Below, piece by piece: positions 30,614 to 45,095 of a stretch of DNA of 64,000 nucleotides. The notes below the pieces were generated by a model. It worked only from the letters and a program-made list of their open reading frames with translations, was not told where the DNA came from and did no database searches. Made by a program: the position numbers and the translations under genes. Source of the DNA: Pluralibacter sp. UBA7423 (GTDB lineage Bacteria; Pseudomonadota; Gammaproteobacteria; Enterobacterales; Enterobacteriaceae); the NCBI GenBank assembly GCA_002470465.1, contig DKMD01000023.1:45191-109190 (forward strand), in the 5' to 3' direction. Every line of letters starts with the position of its first letter. Positions within the stretch are counted from its first letter, which is position 1.

Positions 30614-31780
30614 ATGAAAATTACAATTTCCGGTACCGGCTACGTTGGCCTTTCAAACGGCATTCTGATTGCCCAGCACCACGAAGTGGTGGCACTGGAC
30701 ATCGTGCAGTCCAAAGTTGATATGCTTAATCAGAAGAAGTCGCCGATCGTCGATAAAGAGATTGAAGAGTACCTGGCGACCAAAACGCTGAATTTCCGCG
30801 CTACAACGGACAAGGAAGATGCCTATCGCAATGCAGATTACGTCATCATTGCCACCCCAACCGATTACGATCCGAAAACCAACTACTTCAATACCTCCAG
30901 CGTTGAGTCGGTGATTCGCGATGTGACTGAAATCAATCCAAACGCGGTGATGATCATTAAGTCGACTATTCCGGTTGGCTTTACCAATGAGATTAAAGAA
31001 CGTCTCGGTATCGACAACGTCTTTTTCTCGCCAGAATTTTTGCGTGAAGGGCGTGCGCTGTACGACAACCTGCATCCATCACGTATCGTGATTGGTGAAC
31101 AGTCTGAGCGCGCAAAACGCTTTGCCGCGCTGTTGCAGGAAGGGGCGATCAAAAAAGATATCCCGACGCTGTTCACTGATTCAACCGAAGCAGAAGCGAT
31201 TAAGCTGTTTGCCAACACTTACCTGGCGCTGCGCGTAGCTTACTTCAACGAGCTGGACAGCTATGCGGAAAGTTTGGGACTGAACTCTCGTCAGATCATC
31301 GAAGGCGTGTGCCTGGATCCGCGAATCGGCAATCACTATAACAATCCATCCTTCGGCTACGGTGGTTACTGCCTGCCGAAAGATACCAAGCAGCTGCTGG
31401 CAAACTACGAATCTGTGCCTAACAACATCATTGGCGCGATTGTGGATGCCAACCGTACGCGTAAAGACTTCGTTGCGGACTCCATTCTTTCCCGTAAGCC
31501 GAAAGTGGTGGGCGTTTATCGTCTGATCATGAAGAGCGGTTCGGACAACTTCCGCGCCTCCTCTATTCAGGGGATCATGAAGCGAATCAAGGCGAAAGGC
31601 GTGCAGGTCATCATCTATGAGCCCGTGATGCAGGAAGATGAATTCTTCCATTCCCGCGTGGTGCGTGACCTGGATGCATTCAAGCAGGAAGCGGACGTCA
31701 TTATCTCCAACCGTATGGCGAAAGAGCTGGATGACGTGGCGGATAAAGTGTATACCCGCGATCTGTTTGGCAATGACTGA
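30614..31780 (+). CDS. ugd: UDP-glucose 6-dehydrogenase
   Basis: Oxidises UDP-glucose to UDP-glucuronate with two NAD+. From the ATG at 30614 ([16 protein letters not shown]) it has the usual 388 residues; the in-frame ATG 9 bases upstream is less likely. NAD motif GTGYVG at residues 7-12, and the catalytic cysteine at residue 253 in [14 protein letters not shown]-glucuronate serves colanic acid, L-Ara4N lipid A modification and, through the convergent uge gene, UDP-galacturonate. In E. coli ugd responds to PhoP, PmrA and RcsA/B; corresponding sites were not resolved here. A shared terminator separates it from uge. Confidence 0.97.
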   Translation: MKITISGTGYVGLSNGILIAQHHEVVALDIVQSKVDMLNQKKSPIVDKEIEEYLATKTLNFRATTDKEDAYRNADYVIIATPTDYDPKTNYFNTSSVESVIRDVTEINPNAVMIIKSTIPVGFTNEIKERLGIDNVFFSPEFLREGRALYDNLHPSRIVIGEQSERAKRFAALLQEGAIKKDIPTLFTDSTEAEAIKLFANTYLALRVAYFNELDSYAESLGLNSRQIIEGVCLDPRIGNHYNNPSFGYGGYCLPKDTKQLLANYESVPNNIIGAIVDANRTRKDFVADSILSRKPKVVGVYRLIMKSGSDNFRASSIQGIMKRIKAKGVQVIIYEPVMQEDEFFHSRVVRDLDAFKQEADVIISNRMAKELDDVADKVYTRDLFGND

Positions 31781-31795
31781 TACATTATCGGATGC

Positions 31796-31833
31796 ATAAA
31801 AAAAGGCCCTCAGTGAGGGCCTTTCGCTTTTTT
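31796..31833. terminator. Bidirectional terminator between ugd and uge
   Basis: AAAAAGGCCCTCA, GTGAGGGCCTTT: a perfect stem with A-run on the left and T-rich sequence on the right, placed between convergent ugd (+) and uge (-). Suited to stop transcription from both sides. Confidence 0.92.
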
Positions 31834-31835
31834 GA

Positions 31836-32840
31836 TCAGACGTTGTAAAAACTGCGATACCAGTCAACGAAGTTTTTCACGCCGTCTTTCACTGAGGTTT
31901 CCGGCTTAAAGCCAGTGACGGCTTGCAGAGGCTGCGTATCGGCGCTGGTTTCCAGCACGTCGCCAGGCTGAATCGGCATCATATTCTTGTCTGCTTCAAT
32001 GCCCAGCGCCTCTTCCAGCGCGGTGATGTAATCCATTAGCTCAACCGGCGAGCTGTTGCCGATGTTGTAGACGCGATACGGTGCTGAGCTGGTTGCCGGG
32101 GAACCTGTTTCAACCGTCCAGTCCGGGTCGGCCTGCGGGATCACATCCTGTAAACGAACAATTGCCTCTGCAATATCATCGATATAGGTGAAGTCACGCT
32201 TCATCTTGCCGTAGTTGTAGACGTCAATAGGCTTGTTCTCGAGCATAGCTTTGGTGAACTTGAACAACGCCATGTCCGGACGGCCCCACGGGCCATAGAC
32301 GGTAAAGAAACGCAGGCCGGTGGTCGGCAGACCGTACAGGTGAGCATAAGTGTGCGACATCAGCTCATTGGCTTTCTTGGTGGCGGCATACAGCGACACC
32401 GGGTGATCAACTGAATCATCGGTTGAGAACGGCATTTTACGATTCAGGCCGTAAACCGAGCTGGATGAAGCATACAGCAGGTGCTGAACCTTGTTATGAC
32501 GACAGCCTTCCAGCACGTTTAAGTGGCCAGTCAGGTTTGAATCGGCATAAGCGTGTGGGTTTTCCAGCGAGTAACGCACGCCAGCCTGAGCTGCAAGGTG
32601 AATGACGCGGTCAAATTTCTCGTTGGCAAACAGGGTTGCCATGGCATCACGGTCGGCAAGATCGATTTTATGGAAGCTGAAACCCGGCTTTTGCAGCAGA
32701 TCGAGACGCGCTTGTTTCAGATTGACGTCATAGTAGTCGTTGAGATTATCGATCCCGACAACCTGATGACCCGCCTGCAGCAGACGTTCACTGACGTGGA
32801 AGCCGATAAAACCGGCCGCACCGGTAACCAGGTATTTCAT
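31836..32840 (-). CDS. uge: UDP-glucuronate 4-epimerase (UDP-galacturonate forming)
   Basis: A 334-residue extended SDR epimerase. N-terminal TGAAGFIG (residues 6-13), Ser125-128 stretch SSSS and the catalytic YAATK with Tyr151 and Lys155; FFTVYGPWGRPDMAL is typical of the UDP-glucuronate 4-epimerase group (Uge, LpsL, CapI). It would convert Ugd product to UDP-galacturonate for LPS core or other surface glycans. It is transcribed toward ugd and away from wzz. Other 4-epimerases (GalE, Gne) share the fold, but these motifs and the neighbouring ugd favour the uronate enzyme. Confidence 0.9.
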   Translation of the reverse strand: MKYLVTGAAGFIGFHVSERLLQAGHQVVGIDNLNDYYDVNLKQARLDLLQKPGFSFHKIDLADRDAMATLFANEKFDRVIHLAAQAGVRYSLENPHAYADSNLTGHLNVLEGCRHNKVQHLLYASSSSVYGLNRKMPFSTDDSVDHPVSLYAATKKANELMSHTYAHLYGLPTTGLRFFTVYGPWGRPDMALFKFTKAMLENKPIDVYNYGKMKRDFTYIDDIAEAIVRLQDVIPQADPDWTVETGSPATSSAPYRVYNIGNSSPVELMDYITALEEALGIEADKNMMPIQPGDVLETSADTQPLQAVTGFKPETSVKDGVKNFVDWYRSFYNV

Positions 32841-33078
32841 TATTATTCCTCAAGTACTGACCAGAAAATCGCCACATCGCGTCTGGTATAACTGAAAGCA
32901 AAATCATACCGTTAGCGAATGCAAAAAGATAATCGTTATCTACAATTAGCGTAGCCCGTTTTTTCGGTTAGTATCGTCGCGTTCGGGCATTATTCTTATA
33001 GAAATTCTTAAGGACACAGGTAGACTATCTCGCCTTGTGGGCTTTTCTGAAGTTTTCTTTGATGCAGTTAAGGTTGGT

Positions 33079-34083
33079 ATGACTCAGGACAATTATAAAA
33101 GCAGTACCGGTCACAGCAGCGAGCCGGAGCAAATTGATCTTATTGATTTGATTGTGCAAATTTGGCGTGGGAAGGTCACCATCATCGTATGTGTGATTGT
33201 CGCCATTTTGCTTGCCGTGGGTTACATCATGGTTGCTAAGGAGAAATGGACCTCCACAGCACTGGTCACACAGCCTGATTCAGGGATGGTTTCAAGCTAC
33301 GCCAATGCCATGAATATTCTTTATGGCAACAGCGCGCCGTCGATTGGGGCGATCCAGCAGGATTTTATCACCCGTTTCAACTCCTCATTCTCCGCACTTT
33401 CCGAGAACCTTGACAACCAGGAAGAGCCTGAGAAGCTGAACATTGAGACAGCCGTTAAGGGGCAGAGTCTTCCACTACGCGTGTCTTACACCGCACATAC
33501 GGCAGAAGAGGCACAGCAGACCCTGGCAAAATATATCCAACAAGTTGATGAGGACGTCGCCAAAGCCGTTGAGGGCGACCTCAAATCCAACATTGGCTCC
33601 CGTAAGAACGATCTGGAGCAGTCGCTGACCACTCAGGAAAAAGTGGCGACGGAGCAAAAAGCGCTGCGTATTGCCCAGATTAGCCAGGCGTTAACCATCG
33701 CTGAGCAATCTAAAATCAAGCTGCCGCAGGTTCAGCAGGCCGATCAGGTTTCACAGGACACCATGTTTATGCTGGGCAGTGATGCGCTGAGCGCAATGGT
33801 GAAAAACGAAGCGACGCGCCCGCTGACTTTCCCGGACAGCTACTACCAGACGCGTCAGACGCTGCTGGATGTGGAAAATCTGATGAGCGGCGGTAAAGAC
33901 GATGAACCAAAGGTGTCAAATATTCATGCCTATCGCTACGTTATGAAACCAACGCTGCCGATCCGTCGTGACAGCCCGAAACGTGCGATTATCCTTGTCC
34001 TTTCCGTGCTGCTGGGCGGTATGGTGGGCGCTGGCATCGTGCTGGGCCGCAACGCACTGCGTAACTATCAGCCGAAAGCATAA
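33079..34083 (+). CDS. wzz: O-antigen chain length determinant protein
   Basis: A 334-residue polysaccharide co-polymerase (PCP1) of the inner membrane. The first hydrophobic helix is at about 34-55 (TIIVCVIVAILLAVGYIMV), followed by a periplasmic coiled-coil-rich domain, and the second helix is near the C-terminus (AIILVLSVLLGGMVGAGIVLG) with the Pro-rich KPTLPIRRDSPKR just before it. I use the ATG at 33079; an in-frame GTG at 33037 adds 14 residues not seen in WzzB. It sets modal length of the O-antigen made by the Wzx/Wzy system upstream. Terminator at 34097-34132. Confidence 0.95.
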   Translation: MTQDNYKSSTGHSSEPEQIDLIDLIVQIWRGKVTIIVCVIVAILLAVGYIMVAKEKWTSTALVTQPDSGMVSSYANAMNILYGNSAPSIGAIQQDFITRFNSSFSALSENLDNQEEPEKLNIETAVKGQSLPLRVSYTAHTAEEAQQTLAKYIQQVDEDVAKAVEGDLKSNIGSRKNDLEQSLTTQEKVATEQKALRIAQISQALTIAEQSKIKLPQVQQADQVSQDTMFMLGSDALSAMVKNEATRPLTFPDSYYQTRQTLLDVENLMSGGKDDEPKVSNIHAYRYVMKPTLPIRRDSPKRAIILVLSVLLGGMVGAGIVLGRNALRNYQPKA

Positions 34084-34096
34084 GACAGCGCTGGCA

Positions 34097-34132
34097 ATAA
34101 AAAACCGGGCATCAGCTGAGCCCGGTTTTTTT
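34097..34132. terminator. Bidirectional terminator between wzz and hisI
   Basis: AAAAAACCGGGC...GCCCGGTTTTTTT, a perfect stem flanked by A- and T-runs between the convergent wzz and his operon, so it can terminate both. Confidence 0.93.
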
Positions 34133-34146
34133 ACATCTGTTGAAAG

Positions 34147-34739
34147 CTATTGATGACGCTTACGCAGGTTCTCAATCACCGTGGTCAAATCCAGCTCCTG
34201 ATCCTGGAGCAGTACCAGCAGGTGATACATAAGGTCAGATGCTTCATTAGTCAGCTCATGACGATCGTTAACCGTTGCCGCTAAAGCTGTTTCCACGCCT
34301 TCCTCACCCACTTTTTGCGCGATGCGTTTAGTCCCACTGGCATATAGCTTCGCCGTGTAGGAACTGGCAGGATCGGCCGTTTTACGGGCTGCCAGAAGCT
34401 GTTCCAACTGATACAGGAACAGCCACTGGTGAGCGGTTTCGCCGAAGCAGCTTGAGGTGCCTTTGTGGCAGGTCGGGCCAATGGGATTGACCAGCACCAG
34501 CAGCGTGTCGTTATCGCAGTCCGGGGTGATACTCACGACGTTCAGAAAGTTGCCGGAAGTTTCCCCTTTGGTCCATAAGCGCTGCTTAGTGCGGGAGTAA
34601 AAGGTCACTTTGCCGCTCTCCTGCGTTTTCGCCAGCGCCTCCTGATTCATATAGCCCAGCATCAGAACTTCACCAGATACCGCGTGTTGTACGATAGCAG
34701 GCATCAGTCCGTTGGTTTTTTCCCAGTCCAGTTGTTCCG

Positions 34740-34743
<4 letters not shown>
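34147..34743 (-). CDS. hisI: Bifunctional phosphoribosyl-AMP cyclohydrolase / phosphoribosyl-ATP pyrophosphatase
   Basis: Also hisIE. Catalyses steps 2 and 3 of histidine synthesis. In 198 residues the N-terminal cyclohydrolase domain carries the metal-binding CDNDTLLV and CHKGTSSCF motifs, and the C-terminal pyrophosphatase domain has [14 protein letters not shown] and [16 protein letters not shown]. Last gene of the his operon; its start overlaps the hisF stop by 4 bases, and the bidirectional terminator lies 14 bases beyond its stop. Confidence 0.97.
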
Positions 34744-40248
<5,505 letters not shown>

Positions 40249-40262
40249 ATCACTTTCCTTTT

Positions 40263-40331
40263 TCCGGATGCGTGTCGCTTATCCGGCCTGCAAGACCCGT
40301 AGGCCCGGTTTGCCTCTGCGCCACCGGGCAC
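40263..40331. repeat. REP/BIME-type palindromic element between hisG and hisD
   Basis: Imperfect inverted repeats CCGGATGCG...CGCTTATCCGG and GGCCCGGTT...ACCGGGC, closely matching the element at 4304-4369 in sequence and order on the + strand. It lies inside the his operon, which is transcribed from the opposite strand, so its stem-loops would be in the his mRNA between hisG and hisD. Confidence 0.8.
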
Positions 40332-40343
40332 CGTCACCTGGAG

Positions 40344-41243
40344 TTACTCCATCATCTTCTCAATCGGCAGCACCAGAATGGAGCTCGCGCCGAGCGCTTT
40401 CAGTTTTTCCATCGTCTCCCAGAACAGGGTTTCGCTGCTGACCATGTGCATTGCCACGCGCTGCTGATCGCCTGCCAACGGCAGAATTGTTGGACGCTCG
40501 GCACCCGGTAGCAGGGCAACGACTTCTTCCAGGCGCTCGGTTGGCGCGTGCATCATGATGTATTTCGATTCGCGAGCCTGGATCACGCCCTGGATACGAG
40601 TCAGCAGTTTGTCGATCAGCTGCTGTTTGACTTCCGGCATCTCGCCGTCGCGCTGAATCAGACAGGCTTTGGAGCGATAAATCACTTCAACTTCGCGCAG
40701 GCCGTTGGCTTCAAGCGTTGCGCCCGTAGAAACGAGATCGCAGATGGCATCTGCCAGGCCTGCACGTGGAGCAACTTCTACAGAGCCGTTTAGCAGACAG
40801 GATTTGAACGAGATACCTTTCTGGTCAAGGTAGCGCTTCAGCAGGTGTGGATAAGAGGTCGCGATACGTTTGCCGTCAAGCGCAGCCGGGCCGTCCCAGG
40901 CTTCGTCAGCCGGGGTGGCAAGCGACAGGCGGCAGCCGCCGAAATCCAGACGACGCAGGGTGAAATAGCGCGGATCGTCACCCTGGGCACGGCGGCTCAG
41001 CAGCTCTTCTTCCAGCACGTTTTCACCGATGATGCCGAGGTCAACCACGCCATCCATCACCAGGCCGGGGATATCGTCGTCACGCACGCGCAGAATATCG
41101 ATTGGCATGTTTTCTGCCAGCGCAATCAGGCGCTGGGTGTGCAGATTGATTTTTATGCCGCAGCGGGCCAGCAATTCGCGTGAATCATCGCTTAAGCGGC
41201 CAGATTTCTGCATAGCTATGCGTAAACGGCTCTTGTCTGTCAT
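40344..41243 (-). CDS. hisG: ATP phosphoribosyltransferase
   Basis: First and feedback-regulated enzyme of histidine synthesis, condensing ATP and PRPP. The start [20 protein letters not shown] at 41243 gives 299 residues, the long form with a C-terminal histidine-binding regulatory domain; an upstream in-frame start would add 10 residues from the leader region. The PRPP loop is seen in [14 protein letters not shown]. Preceded by the attenuator at 41289-41329. Confidence 0.98.
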   Translation of the reverse strand: MTDKSRLRIAMQKSGRLSDDSRELLARCGIKINLHTQRLIALAENMPIDILRVRDDDIPGLVMDGVVDLGIIGENVLEEELLSRRAQGDDPRYFTLRRLDFGGCRLSLATPADEAWDGPAALDGKRIATSYPHLLKRYLDQKGISFKSCLLNGSVEVAPRAGLADAICDLVSTGATLEANGLREVEVIYRSKACLIQRDGEMPEVKQQLIDKLLTRIQGVIQARESKYIMMHAPTERLEEVVALLPGAERPTILPLAGDQQRVAMHMVSSETLFWETMEKLKALGASSILVLPIEKMME

Positions 41244-41288
41244 TTTCTTATCCTCGTATCCCGTCTCAATCACTGAAAAACTGCGCCC

Positions 41289-41329
41289 AAAAAAAAGCCC
41301 CCGGAAGTGCGATCTTCCGGGGGCTTTCT
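41289..41329 (-). terminator. his operon attenuator (terminator hairpin)
   Basis: Read on the minus strand: GAAAGCCCCCGGAAG, short loop, CTTCCGGGGGCTTTTTTTT. A perfect GC-rich stem followed by a U-run between hisL and hisG. When ribosomes stall on the seven His codons of hisL, an alternative upstream pairing should prevent this hairpin; otherwise transcription stops here. Confidence 0.95.
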
Positions 41330-41387
41330 CTTGCGTTCTGCACCACTGGAAGATCTAACCGTCTTCCAGCACACATCGCCTGAAAGA

Positions 41388-41438
41388 CTAGTCAGGGTGA
41401 TGGTGATGATGGTGGTGTTTAAATTGAACGCGTGTCAT
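41388..41438 (-). CDS. hisL: his operon leader peptide
   Basis: A 16-codon reading frame from ATG at 41436-41438 to TAG at 41388-41390, encoding MTRVQFKHHHHHHHPD. Seven consecutive histidine codons make the ribosome sense charged tRNA-His and control the attenuator 60 bases downstream. The peptide is the same as the well-known enteric HisL, so the start and stop are certain. Confidence 0.98.
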   Translation of the reverse strand: MTRVQFKHHHHHHHPD

Positions 41439-41476
41439 AAATTTCTCGTTGAATGCTTATGCATTTGATGCCTTTT

Positions 41477-41506
41477 AAGCTAAACCAGTTCATCAGCTGA
41501 ATGCAA
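41477..41506 (-). promoter_or_regulatory. his operon promoter
   Basis: On the minus strand TTGCAT (41506-41501) and TAGCTT (41482-41477) with an 18-base spacer lie about 40 bases upstream of the hisL ATG, matching the place of the hisG promoter in E. coli and Salmonella, which is sensitive to ppGpp and supercoiling. The AT-poor GC box after the -10 is not obvious here. Confidence 0.7.
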
Positions 41507-41614
41507 GGCCTTTTTTTCATCATTAATTCATTTCATCTTCGCCAGATAAATTGTCAGTTGGCAAGGGCTGGCGTAGCCTTATTAGAGGAATGCGAACATG
41601 TCAGGAGAACGCAG

Positions 41615-42433
41615 ATGAAAAAGGTCGCCATCGTGGGATTGGGCTGGCTGGGTATGCCGCTGGCGCTGTCATTAACGGCCCGGGGCTGGCAGGTGGCCGG
41701 CAGTAAAACGACTGAGGATGGGGTTGAGGCCGCGCGGATGTGTGGCATTGAGAGCTACATGCTGCGTCTGGAGCCTGAGCTGATCTGTGATGCCGACGAT
41801 CTGGACGCGCTGATGAACGTTGATGCGCTGGTGATTACGCTCCCCGCCCGACGTAGCGGACCGGGAGAGGAATTTTATCTGCGTGCGGTGCAGGAAATTG
41901 TTGATAGCGCTCTGGCGTATCATATTCCGCGCATCGTCTTTACCAGCTCAACGTCCGTATACGGAAAAGGGCAGGGGGCGATTAAAGAGACTGCGTCTCG
42001 CGAGCCGATTACTTCAAGCGGCAGGGTGCTAAAAGAGCTGGAAGACTGGCTGCATAATCTTCCGGGCACGTCAGTGGATATTTTACGGCTCGCGGGTCTG
42101 GTCGGCCCGGGCCGCCATCCGGGTCGGTTCTTTGCCGGGAAATCCGCGCCGGACGGTCAGCAGGGCGTTAACCTGGTGCATCTTGAGGATGTCATTTCTG
42201 CGATTGCGCTCCTGCTTCAGGCACCGAAAGGCGGTCATATCTATAATCTCTGTGCGCCAGGCCATCCTTCGCGCTCAACCTTCTATCCGCAGATGGCGCG
42301 CGAATTGGGGCTTGAACCGCCGGTGTTCAGCGACAGCGCTGAGAAAGGACGCATTATTGATGGCAACCGCATTTGTTCAGAACTGGGGTTTGAATATCAG
42401 TACCCCGATCCGCTGGTGATGCCGCTGGAATAA
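41615..42433 (+). CDS. yeeZ: SDR-family Rossmann protein YeeZ
   Basis: A 272-residue NAD(P)-binding protein of the extended SDR type, conserved beside the his operon. The ATG at 41615 (MKKVAIVGLGWLGMPLALSL) has AGGAG upstream and gives the E. coli length; the frame extends further upstream without a good start. GLGWLG is the dinucleotide-binding loop; IVFTSSTSVYGKGQG and ILRLAGLVGPGRHPGRFFAG are SDR epimerase-like. No biochemical function is established. Divergent from the his promoter; yeeY follows after 38 bases. Confidence 0.93.
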   Translation: MKKVAIVGLGWLGMPLALSLTARGWQVAGSKTTEDGVEAARMCGIESYMLRLEPELICDADDLDALMNVDALVITLPARRSGPGEEFYLRAVQEIVDSALAYHIPRIVFTSSTSVYGKGQGAIKETASREPITSSGRVLKELEDWLHNLPGTSVDILRLAGLVGPGRHPGRFFAGKSAPDGQQGVNLVHLEDVISAIALLLQAPKGGHIYNLCAPGHPSRSTFYPQMARELGLEPPVFSDSAEKGRIIDGNRICSELGFEYQYPDPLVMPLE

Positions 42434-42471
42434 CGCTCCCGCGGTGACATCGCGTACCGTAAGGAGCGACG

Positions 42472-43389
42472 ATGAAACCATTGCTGGAAGTCCTCATCAT
42501 CCTTGATGCGCTTGATAAAGAAGGGAGTTTTGCTGCGGCCTCGGCAAAGCTCTTTAAAACGCCGTCGGCGCTGAGCTACACCATTCATAAGCTGGAAAGT
42601 GACCTCAATATTCAACTGCTTGACCGCAGCGGCCACCGGGCGACGTTCACGCGCACCGGTAAAATGCTTCTGGAGAAAGGACGGGAGGTGCTGCATACCG
42701 TACGTGAGCTGGAAAAGCAGGCCATCAAGCTGCATGAAGGCTGGGAGAACGATCTGGTGATCGGCGTGGATGATACCTTTCCTTTCTCTTTACTGGCTCC
42801 TCTCATTGAACGGTTCTATGAAAACCACAATGTAACCCGACTCAAGTTTATCAATGGCGTGCTCGGCGGTTCCTGGGAAGCGCTGATTCAGGGACGTGCG
42901 GATATTGTCGTCGGTGCGTTACACGATCCTCCACCGCTCAGCGATTTTGGTTTTGCTCCGCTTGGGGAGCTGGAGCAGATTTTCGTCGTGGCGCCGCATC
43001 ATCCGTTGGCCTCTGAGGTTGAGCCTTTAAATCGCAAAATCATCAAACGCCACCGGGCAATTGTGGTGGGAGATGGCACCACGCCTGACTGCCCGGCATT
43101 TCAGCAGCTGCTTGACGACCAGGAAGCGATCACCGTTTTTGACTTTAAAACCAAGCTGGAGCTCCAAATTAGCGGGCTGGGCTGCGGCTATTTGCCGCGC
43201 TATCTGGCCCAGCGTTTTATTGAAAGCGGAGCGCTGGTGGAAAAGCAGGTTACGGCTCATATGCCGTTTGATGCAGTGTGGATGGGGTGGAATGAACAAA
43301 CTGCGGGCCTTGCCAGCCGCTGGTGGAGGGATGCGGTTTTAGCAAATAGTGCTATCGCTGCCGTGTACCAGCGCGGCAGCGATGAATAA
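42472..43389 (+). CDS. yeeY: LysR-family transcriptional regulator YeeY
   Basis: A 305-residue LysR-type regulator: N-terminal winged helix-turn-helix (FAAASAKLFKTPSALSYTIHKLES, about residues 19-42) and a C-terminal periplasmic-binding-like effector domain beginning near residue 90. A short spacer from yeeZ suggests co-transcription; plaP follows in the same direction after a terminator. The effector and targets are not known. Cytoplasmic, probably a tetramer by family. Confidence 0.93.
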   Translation: MKPLLEVLIILDALDKEGSFAAASAKLFKTPSALSYTIHKLESDLNIQLLDRSGHRATFTRTGKMLLEKGREVLHTVRELEKQAIKLHEGWENDLVIGVDDTFPFSLLAPLIERFYENHNVTRLKFINGVLGGSWEALIQGRADIVVGALHDPPPLSDFGFAPLGELEQIFVVAPHHPLASEVEPLNRKIIKRHRAIVVGDGTTPDCPAFQQLLDDQEAITVFDFKTKLELQISGLGCGYLPRYLAQRFIESGALVEKQVTAHMPFDAVWMGWNEQTAGLASRWWRDAVLANSAIAAVYQRGSDE

Positions 43390-43487
43390 TCAGACAGTTA
43401 GCGCAGAGAATTGTCTGGAGTGCCATGCATTCTCTTGTGTTTATGTGTGGAAAGGGGCAAAATGCGCGCCAGCAAAAAATGAGACTA

Positions 43488-43523
43488 ACCGACGCAACTT
43501 TGAGGCGTCGGTTATTTTTTTGC
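43488..43523 (+). terminator. Rho-independent terminator after yeeY
   Basis: ACCGACGC at 43488-43495 pairs perfectly with GCGTCGGT at 43505-43512, loop AACTTTGAG, followed by TATTTTTTT. It separates yeeY from plaP, whose promoter must lie in the next 150 bases. Confidence 0.88.
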
Positions 43524-43673
43524 TTTCGAGACACACTCATACAAAACAAGAGGCCGGGCTTCGTACCGGATAGATACTTACCTAAAAATCGACAGTTGTT
43601 GTCGCCGAGGAAATCCAAAAAATGGGGCAATTTTTTGCTTACGCGACGGTTTTCACCGTAAAGGGGAATGACC

Positions 43674-45032
43674 ATGTCGCATAACGTTACTCCAAACACC
43701 TCTCGCGTGGAATTACGTAAATCGCTTACGTTGATTCCGGTTGTTATGATGGGTCTTGCCTATATGCAGCCTATGACGCTGTTCGATACTTTCGGTATCG
43801 TATCAGGACTGACCGACGGTCACGTCCCGACAGCCTATGCATTCGCTCTGATAGCCATCCTGTTTACCGCATTAAGCTACGGTAAGCTGGTTCGCCGCTA
43901 TCCGTCCGCAGGTTCCGCCTATACCTATGCCCAGAAATCCATTAGCCCGACGGTTGGCTTTATGGTGGGCTGGTCTTCGCTGCTTGATTATCTGTTCATG
44001 CCGATGATCAACATTCTGCTGGCAAAAATTTACTTTGAAGCGCTGGTGCCTTCGGTGCCGTCGTGGATCTTTGTTGTTGCGCTGGTGGCCTTTATGACTA
44101 TCTCTAACCTGCGCAGCATTAAAACCGTGGCTAACTTCAACACCCTGATTGTGGTGCTGCAGATGGGTATCGTTGCTGTCATTGTCGGCATGATCATCTG
44201 GGGCGTTTACAACGGTGTGGGTGCCGGTACGCTGGCAAGCAGCCGTCCGTTCTGGTCTGATGGTGCACATGTCACTCCGATGATTACCGGCGCGACGATT
44301 CTGTGCTTCTCGTTCCTGGGCTTCGACGGTATCTCTTCTCTGTCTGAAGAAACCAAAGATGCTGAACGCGTTATCCCGAAAGCGATTTTCCTGACGGCGC
44401 TGATTGGCGGCCTGGTATTTATCGTTGCGTCTTACTTCCTGCAACTGTACTTCCCGGACATCTCGCGCTTTAAGGATCCGGATGCGTCACAGCCTGAAAT
44501 CATGCTGTACGTGGCTGGTAAAACCTTCCAGTGGGGCGTGCTGATCTTCTCCAGCGTGACCGTTCTGGCTTCCGGTATGGCGGCACACGCAGGCGTTTCC
44601 CGTCTGATGTACGTGATGGGCCGTGATGGCGTCTTCCCGAAAAGCTTCTTCGGCTACGTGCATCCGAAATGGCGTACCCCGGCATGGAACGTGCTGCTGG
44701 TAGGCGCTATTGCACTGCTGGCGATTAAATTTGACCTGGTTACCGCCACGGCGCTGATCAACTTCGGTGCGCTGGTGGCCTTCACCTTCGTTAACCTGTC
44801 GGTGATCTCCCAGTTCTGGATCCGCGAGAAGCGTAACAAAACGCTGAAAGACCACTTCCACTACCTGGTTCTGCCGGTATGTGGCGCGCTGACCGTGGGC
44901 GCATTGTGGATTAACCTGGAAGAGAGCTCGATGGTACTCGGTCTGATTTGGGGCGCGCTGGGCCTGATTTACCTGGCCTGCGTGACCAAAAGCTTCCGCA
45001 ACCCGGTTCCTCAGTACGAAGATATCGCTTAA
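43674..45032 (+). CDS. plaP: Putrescine/amino acid importer PlaP (APC family)
   Basis: Formerly yeeF. A 452-residue inner-membrane amino acid-polyamine-organocation transporter with about 12 helices. In E. coli PlaP takes up putrescine and links it to surface motility. I choose [16 protein letters not shown] at 43674 with AAAGGGG upstream; an in-frame ATG 6 bases earlier is possible. APC signatures: [19 protein letters not shown] in helix 1 and [20 protein letters not shown] in helix 6. Terminator at 45047-45079. Confidence 0.95.
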   Translation: MSHNVTPNTSRVELRKSLTLIPVVMMGLAYMQPMTLFDTFGIVSGLTDGHVPTAYAFALIAILFTALSYGKLVRRYPSAGSAYTYAQKSISPTVGFMVGWSSLLDYLFMPMINILLAKIYFEALVPSVPSWIFVVALVAFMTISNLRSIKTVANFNTLIVVLQMGIVAVIVGMIIWGVYNGVGAGTLASSRPFWSDGAHVTPMITGATILCFSFLGFDGISSLSEETKDAERVIPKAIFLTALIGGLVFIVASYFLQLYFPDISRFKDPDASQPEIMLYVAGKTFQWGVLIFSSVTVLASGMAAHAGVSRLMYVMGRDGVFPKSFFGYVHPKWRTPAWNVLLVGAIALLAIKFDLVTATALINFGALVAFTFVNLSVISQFWIREKRNKTLKDHFHYLVLPVCGALTVGALWINLEESSMVLGLIWGALGLIYLACVTKSFRNPVPQYEDIA

Positions 45033-45046
45033 TTTTGTTAAGCAAT

Positions 45047-45079
45047 AAAAAACCGGAGACAGTGTCTCCGGTTTTTTTA
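45047..45079. terminator. Bidirectional terminator between plaP and sbcB
   Basis: AAAAAACCGGAGACA, GTGTCTCCGGTTTTTTT: a perfect stem with A- and T-runs between convergent plaP (+) and sbcB (-). Confidence 0.94.
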
Positions 45080-45095
45080 TGTCTGCAATTCAGCC

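Noticed and set aside
41388..41438. Run of CAT/CAC codons looking like a simple repeat
   Set aside because: It is the histidine run of hisL, explained by attenuation.
43390..43673. Small genes between yeeY and plaP
   Set aside because: Short open frames here overlap the terminator hairpin and have no ribosome-binding site; the gap is better explained as terminator plus plaP promoter.
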